Of a DNA stretch of 60,000 nt, positions 56,641 to 60,000 are shown in pieces. A model generated the notes under the pieces. That model did not search any database. It had not been told where the DNA came from and saw nothing but the letters and a program-made list of their open reading frames with translations. Positions within the stretch are counted from its first letter, which is position 1. Every line of letters starts with the position of its first letter. The translations under genes and the position numbers were made by a program. The stretch comes from Gnetum montanum (taxonomy: Eukaryota > Streptophyta > Gnetopsida > Gnetales > Gnetaceae): assembly GCA_015680685.1 (NCBI GenBank), contig MNCI01001451.1, forward strand, positions 615,591 through 675,590, read 5' to 3'.

Positions 56641-57725
56641 CATTGGCGATCCCCTACAGGTCATCAATAACTTTACCTGTCTGGGTTCATAGGCAATGGG
56701 GTTAGCTCCCACCTCGAGTTTTGGCCATGGCAAAGAAAAATTTTGTCTTTCTATCCCCTTCTCGAAGCCATCTAACCCAGGAGTGCTATCCCTAGTACGT
56801 TTCCTCCTCCAGGTCAAGGATTTGGAGTTGATGTAGGAGACGTAGCTCCTCCAGATGCAAGTCCTCCCCAGCCTCCTATCAAGCCTGGAGTTGACCGAGC
56901 TAATCCTGAACCACCCTTTGACTTGATCTGAAGAAAAATTTCTCCTCCACCGAGAGGGCCCAGATGGCCCACTTTAGATGGAGCAAGGCCTCATCCCTAG
57001 CTTGGAAAGCCATGTGGCCTTGAAGCAGAAGGGGCTTGAGGCCCGGGGCTTATCCAGTCCGAGCAAACAGACCAGCGAGTAGTGATCAGAGGTGACTCTT
57101 TCCTGCCCCGTCATGTGCATGGTGGAGTGGAGGAGGAGGTTGGAGTTGACACAGACCTGATCGATGCAAGAAAGGATACGATTCGACCCTTTTCGTTGGT
57201 TGCTCTAGGTGAACTGGAAGTTCTCAATGGGTAAGTCCACCAAGGAGTGAGTTTCCAGGAAGTCTTGGAAAGCCTGCACACCCGAGGGAGGGGGGCAGCT
57301 CCCCTAGACTTCTCCCAAGGGTGTAAGCATTGGTTGAAGTCATCCATCACCATCCAGGAACGGTGGTCTGGCACCAGCGCTACCACCTGGTTCAGCTCTT
57401 GCAGCCTTAGCTCCCATGCTTGCACCCTGTAGAAGTTGGTCAACCAAATTCGTTGAGTAGGAATCTGGACGGTGATGGCCCACTGCAAAATATCTACTAG
57501 CCGCATGGCGTAACATGCTAGAATGGCAAGGCCCCCGACCCTGCCCTGGCAAGGGTGCATCTAGGTAAACCAACCTTCCCATTGGAGAAGGTATGATTCC
57601 ATCACTTGCAGCTTGGTCTCCTAGAGGCAAATGATGTCACAGTCTTCCTCTTTAACAATACGGCGTCTAGTATTTCTCTTATAGGGGGTACCCTGTCCCC
57701 TACAATTCCAACTGAAAACCTTCAT
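56641..57725 (-). pseudogene. AP endonuclease domain of LINE ORF2
   Basis: Starts at ATG 57725, reading MKVFSWNCRGQGTPYKRN, the standard plant L1 endonuclease start, with Asn of NCRG. Next come CDIICL, stop, ETKL (the catalytic Glu), then QGRVGGLAIL, NFYRVQA, and SWMVMDDFNQCLHPWEKS where GDFN is usual (Gly to Asp). This domain nicks the target DNA. Frameshifts near 57340 and 57000. Confidence 0.92.
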
Positions 57726-58240
57726 GTGTGACTAGAGACGCAGCGTTGGTAGACCTCCCGAAGGGTCTATTGCTGCCCCAAGTTGATATCCCATTGGGCT
57801 TGTTTGCTCCTAGATCTGGTCTCACTCGATCGTCCTGGGCGGCCCTCACCGTCCCGTACCACTGGGCTGCATCCGACCTACTCAGTGGGGGACTCCTGCA
57901 CCTGGTTCTATTGGGTTTAGGTGCTCCCCCGAACCATGTTTACCCACTCCCCCAAAGGGAAAAGCTTGGGTCCTGGTTCTATGGTGTTTGGCATGGTTGT
58001 GCATGACCAGGGGGACCGTGTGGGATGTGTGGGTTGGTTGTGGGTGGGGGGTTATCTTGGCAAGGAAAACCTAGGTAACGGGGGGAGGGGGAGGGGGTGG
58101 AGGAGGGGGGTATGGGCAACATGGGAGGGGGGTCAGTGGAGGAGCCTCAATGGAGTGGTGGGGGGAAGTGAGGTTAGGCTAGGGGGTCAAGGGAAGTGGG
58201 GTAAGGAGGAAGGATAAGGGGGAGTTTGGCTGTTGTGTGG
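57726..58240 (-). other. Spacer and end of LINE ORF1, G/C-rich
   Basis: On the plus strand this is a run of G-rich sequence (gggggag repeats around 58075-58330). On the minus strand it gives Pro/Ser/Thr-rich low-complexity residues that extend the ORF1 tail. The ORF1 stop could not be fixed. Confidence 0.5.
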
Positions 58241-59190
58241 GAGGGGCTACGTGGGTGGGGGGTTGGCTTTTCCTGGCAGGGGGGCTGTGCAGGTGGGGGG
58301 TGGGGGAGTGGTCGTGGGATTACTTTGGGAAGGGGGTTGATCAGACGAGGGATGCAACCATCCTTTGCATCCCATGGTGACCCAGTTGCCCCCCTCGAAC
58401 AGTTGCCAAGCTGAGTCTCTTGGCCACATCTTGCGAAATCTACATTCTTCTTCTAGGTATCCAAGTTTCCCACAACACCCGCAACCATCAAGCATGCTTG
58501 CCTAGTTTTTCATGCCATGCGTCAGGGCAGGGTCCACTCCAAGGTTCTCAAAAGTAACTTGCAAGGTTTCCTCCCCCTCCCTAGGGAGCTCTAGCACTAC
58601 CGCTCAGATGAGGTCAATCTCCGACAAACTGCGCCAAATGTAGAAGCGGGCGAAACCCATTCTCTCCATCGACCGCGTGATGCAGTCGAAGGTAATGAAG
58701 TCATCAAAAAACCTACAACCTCCATCAGGAACTCAAGGTTCCAAAGTTCCCACAGAATGTCGGCCACCCGCACCCAAACTGAGGCATGGGTAAACAAGTC
58801 AGCTTCTCGATGGGCCCCAGTGCGCCATGGGGTCAAGGCAAGCCCCCGAGCCCCGTAGAACCATGGGCCACCGAGCAGCACTAAATCCCTGGCCTACAGG
58901 GATGGGAAAATAAAGAGGAATAGGTCCTCAGAAAGGCTCTGAACATCGACATCACCCATCTTCCACTGTTCATTCACCCACCGACGGACGAGGTCTAGCC
59001 GCGGGTGGGCCCCTCGAGAGATGAAATGGCCAATGAGGCTCCTCTGCATAGTGTAGATGCCCTAGGATGGGGGGTGGTGAACCCACAACCGCAAGGTATG
59101 GTCACTACGGGAGTGGGCCTCGATGGAGCCACTGGGCATTGGTCCCGCCAGTTTCTCAACCCCCAGCCCATCGAGGCCACCCCCAGTTGT
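58241..59190 (-). pseudogene. LINE ORF1: DUF4283-like plus zinc knuckle
   Basis: The N-terminal module (58597-58990) reads RPRLDLVRRWVNEQWK-like sequence, LLGGPWFYGARGLALTPW, ASVWVRVADILWELWN and LEFLMEVVGFL, the pattern of DUF4283 proteins encoded by plant LINEs. A zinc knuckle follows at about 58450-58495, CGCCGKLGYLEEECRF, with the His replaced by Tyr. Then a Pro/Thr-rich tail. ORF1 binds element RNA. At least one frameshift separates the two modules. Confidence 0.88.
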
Positions 59191-59303
59191 TATGGCTGCT
59201 GTGGTTGCTGCTCCTATTGTTGCTCCTACTATTGCTGCTCCTATTGTTGCTCCTACTATTGTTGCCATTGCTCCTGCTGTTGTTGCTATTGCTCCTGCTA
59301 TTC
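59190..59303 (-). repeat. GCT-rich tandem repeat at the LINE 5' end
   Basis: A 27-bp period (attgttgctcctactattg and onward) repeats about twice, then decays into nine-base pieces up to the target duplication. On the minus strand it reads a run of ATIVG/AAIVG-type residues, so it may be coding for an Ala/Ile-rich N-terminus or be a 5' regulatory repeat. Confidence 0.75.
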
Positions 59304-59322
59304 ACTTATTAGGAAATTTATT
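59304..59322 (+). repeat. Target-site duplication of the LINE, right copy
   Basis: Identical to 52960-52978 (acttattaggaaatttatt). D's RT frame resumes here as LIRKFI. Confidence 0.95.
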
Positions 59323-60000
59323 ACCATTTATTTAGATAATATTACATTTTATTTAAAACATGACCTTGATCATATTTCTCACTTACAATAGATATTTAAC
59401 ATGTGTTAGAAGTTTGGTATCTTTTTTAATCTTCAAAAAATGTATCTTTAGATTAACGTTATGTAGTTTACTTGATCACATAATTTTTCAAAAGGGAATA
59501 ACTATTGATTAAGCTAGAATTGAGGCTATTCAATGTATAGAACAGCCCACAAATAAAAAAACATTCAAATCTTTCTTTGGAAAAGTGAACTTTATCAAGA
59601 AATTTATTCCTGGATTTATAAAAATAACAAAACCTCTCTCACTAATGTTAAAGAAATATGTGGAAGTAAGAAAGACTAAAGAATCACTCAAAGCTTTATA
59701 CCAAATAAAAAAAGAAATTTTAGAAGCACCATATCTAGTGAAGCCAAAATTAAAAGAATATTTTTGGTTATATGCTTCTTATTCAAAAGATTCATTGGTC
59801 ATAGTATTAACACAAACAAATGGAACAGAGGCAAAGCCAATTGAATTTTTTCATTACTAGTTAAAAAAGTTGAAAGAAATTACTCTAGATTAGAAAAACA
59901 AGCATTCACTATTATTAAAGTCCTAGGACATTTGAAGTATTATTTTCAAAATGCTTTAGTTCATATTATGACCATAGAGCTAGCTATAAAGCAATTCCTG
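59304..60000 (+). pseudogene. RT end and RNase H of element D, after the LINE
   Basis: Resumes LIRKFITIYLDNITFYLKHD, where the catalytic box is YLDN instead of YLDD. After broken sequence (59400-59560) an open part 59585-59860 reads MNFIKKFIPGFIKITKPLS, YQIKKEILEAPYLVKPKLK and WLYASYSKDSLVIVLTQ, the connection into RNase H. The domain is cut by the window end. Confidence 0.9.

Larger units (their letters stand above)
52979..59303 (-). mobile_element. L1-type plant LINE, near full length, minus strand
   Basis: About 6.3 kb flanked by a perfect 19-bp target duplication. In minus orientation it has a repeat-rich 5' end, ORF1 (DUF4283-like plus zinc knuckle), ORF2 (AP endonuclease, RT with YADD, Cys-rich C-terminus) and an A-rich 3' tail, seen as tttttattttttttag at 52979-52992. 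G+C is plainly higher than in the host element. Both ORFs carry stops and shifts, but the length and both ends suggest a full-length insertion. Confidence 0.95.
50838..60000 (+). mobile_element. Element D: Tat-like element, aRNH-first, split by a LINE
   Basis: Plus-strand remnant starting in the gag-protease region (50940) and running through protease, aRNH, RT (interrupted 52979-59303) and RNase H to the window end. Domain order and sequence are close to element A. The 5' LTR and most of gag are missing on the left, where LTR C begins. The 3' part lies outside the window. Confidence 0.88.

Noticed and set aside
57921-58495. Plus-strand Gly/Trp-rich open stretches
   Set aside because: Complement of the Pro/Ser/Thr-rich ORF1 tail of the minus-strand LINE.
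59005-59391. Plus-strand Cys/Tyr or Leu-rich open stretches of up to 128 codons
   Set aside because: They run over the GCT-rich tandem repeat and across the LINE target duplication into D; no start context or family match.
1-60000. tRNA genes, intact rRNA genes, CRISPR arrays, bacterial operons
   Set aside because: No cloverleaf-like or array-like pattern was seen by eye beyond tRNA primer sites and the 5S-like fragment; the content is eukaryotic transposable elements.

Overview
The window looks like repeat-dense, gene-poor plant nuclear DNA. It is built of nested, heavily decayed LTR retrotransposons plus one long L1-type LINE. The plant assignment rests on families found mainly or only in plants: Tat-lineage Ty3/gypsy elements carrying an extra archaeal-type RNase H (aRNH), a chromovirus with an initiator-Met tRNA primer site, and a LINE whose ORF1 pairs a DUF4283-like domain with a zinc knuckle. 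Very old, little-purged insertions with LTRs up to 5.8 kb suggest a giant genome such as a gymnosperm's. That last step is inference. I found no intact host gene, tRNA gene or CRISPR array.

Layout. (1) 1-6575: a minus-strand Tat element, here called F. Its pol order is RT, RNase H, aRNH, integrase (3491-6575). Its integrase is interrupted by a plus-strand solo LTR, E (1737-3490). Downstream of pol lies a 72-bp tandem array (about 41-830). (2) 6576-20748: two long arrays of hairpin-forming units (7400-10240 and 17560-19400), each followed on the plus strand by a broken coding region: a four-exon pseudogene at 10670-13637 and an unidentified reading frame at 19738-20670. An RTE-like LINE fragment sits at 13690-14130. 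(3) 20749-45274: element A, minus strand, a Tat-like element with order gag-PR-aRNH-RT-RNase H-INT. Its left LTR is about 5.8 kb once the nested insert is removed; its right LTR is truncated. Both LTRs carry the same decayed coding region of roughly 860-900 codons in U3. (4) 21695-29861: chromovirus B, complete with both LTRs, PBS, PPT, chromodomain and target duplication, nested in A's left LTR just upstream of A's TATA box. (5) 45276-48872: element G, minus strand, with LTR, decayed tRNA-Asp-type PBS and gag, but no recognised pol. (6) 49067-50837: LTR and PBS of element C, same LTR family as E. (7) 50838-60000: element D, plus strand, aRNH-first like A, split inside RT by a minus-strand, GC-rich L1-type LINE (52979-59303) with a 19-bp target duplication.

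The main candidate novelty is the U3 design of these Tat-like elements. Four unrelated sequence families each show an array of short hairpin units. In A the array is followed by a long open-frame-like region inside the LTR itself, and the two unassigned arrays on the left have the same array-then-coding layout. Nothing here is intact: stops are scattered through every frame, and most changes look like C-to-T or G-to-A decay.
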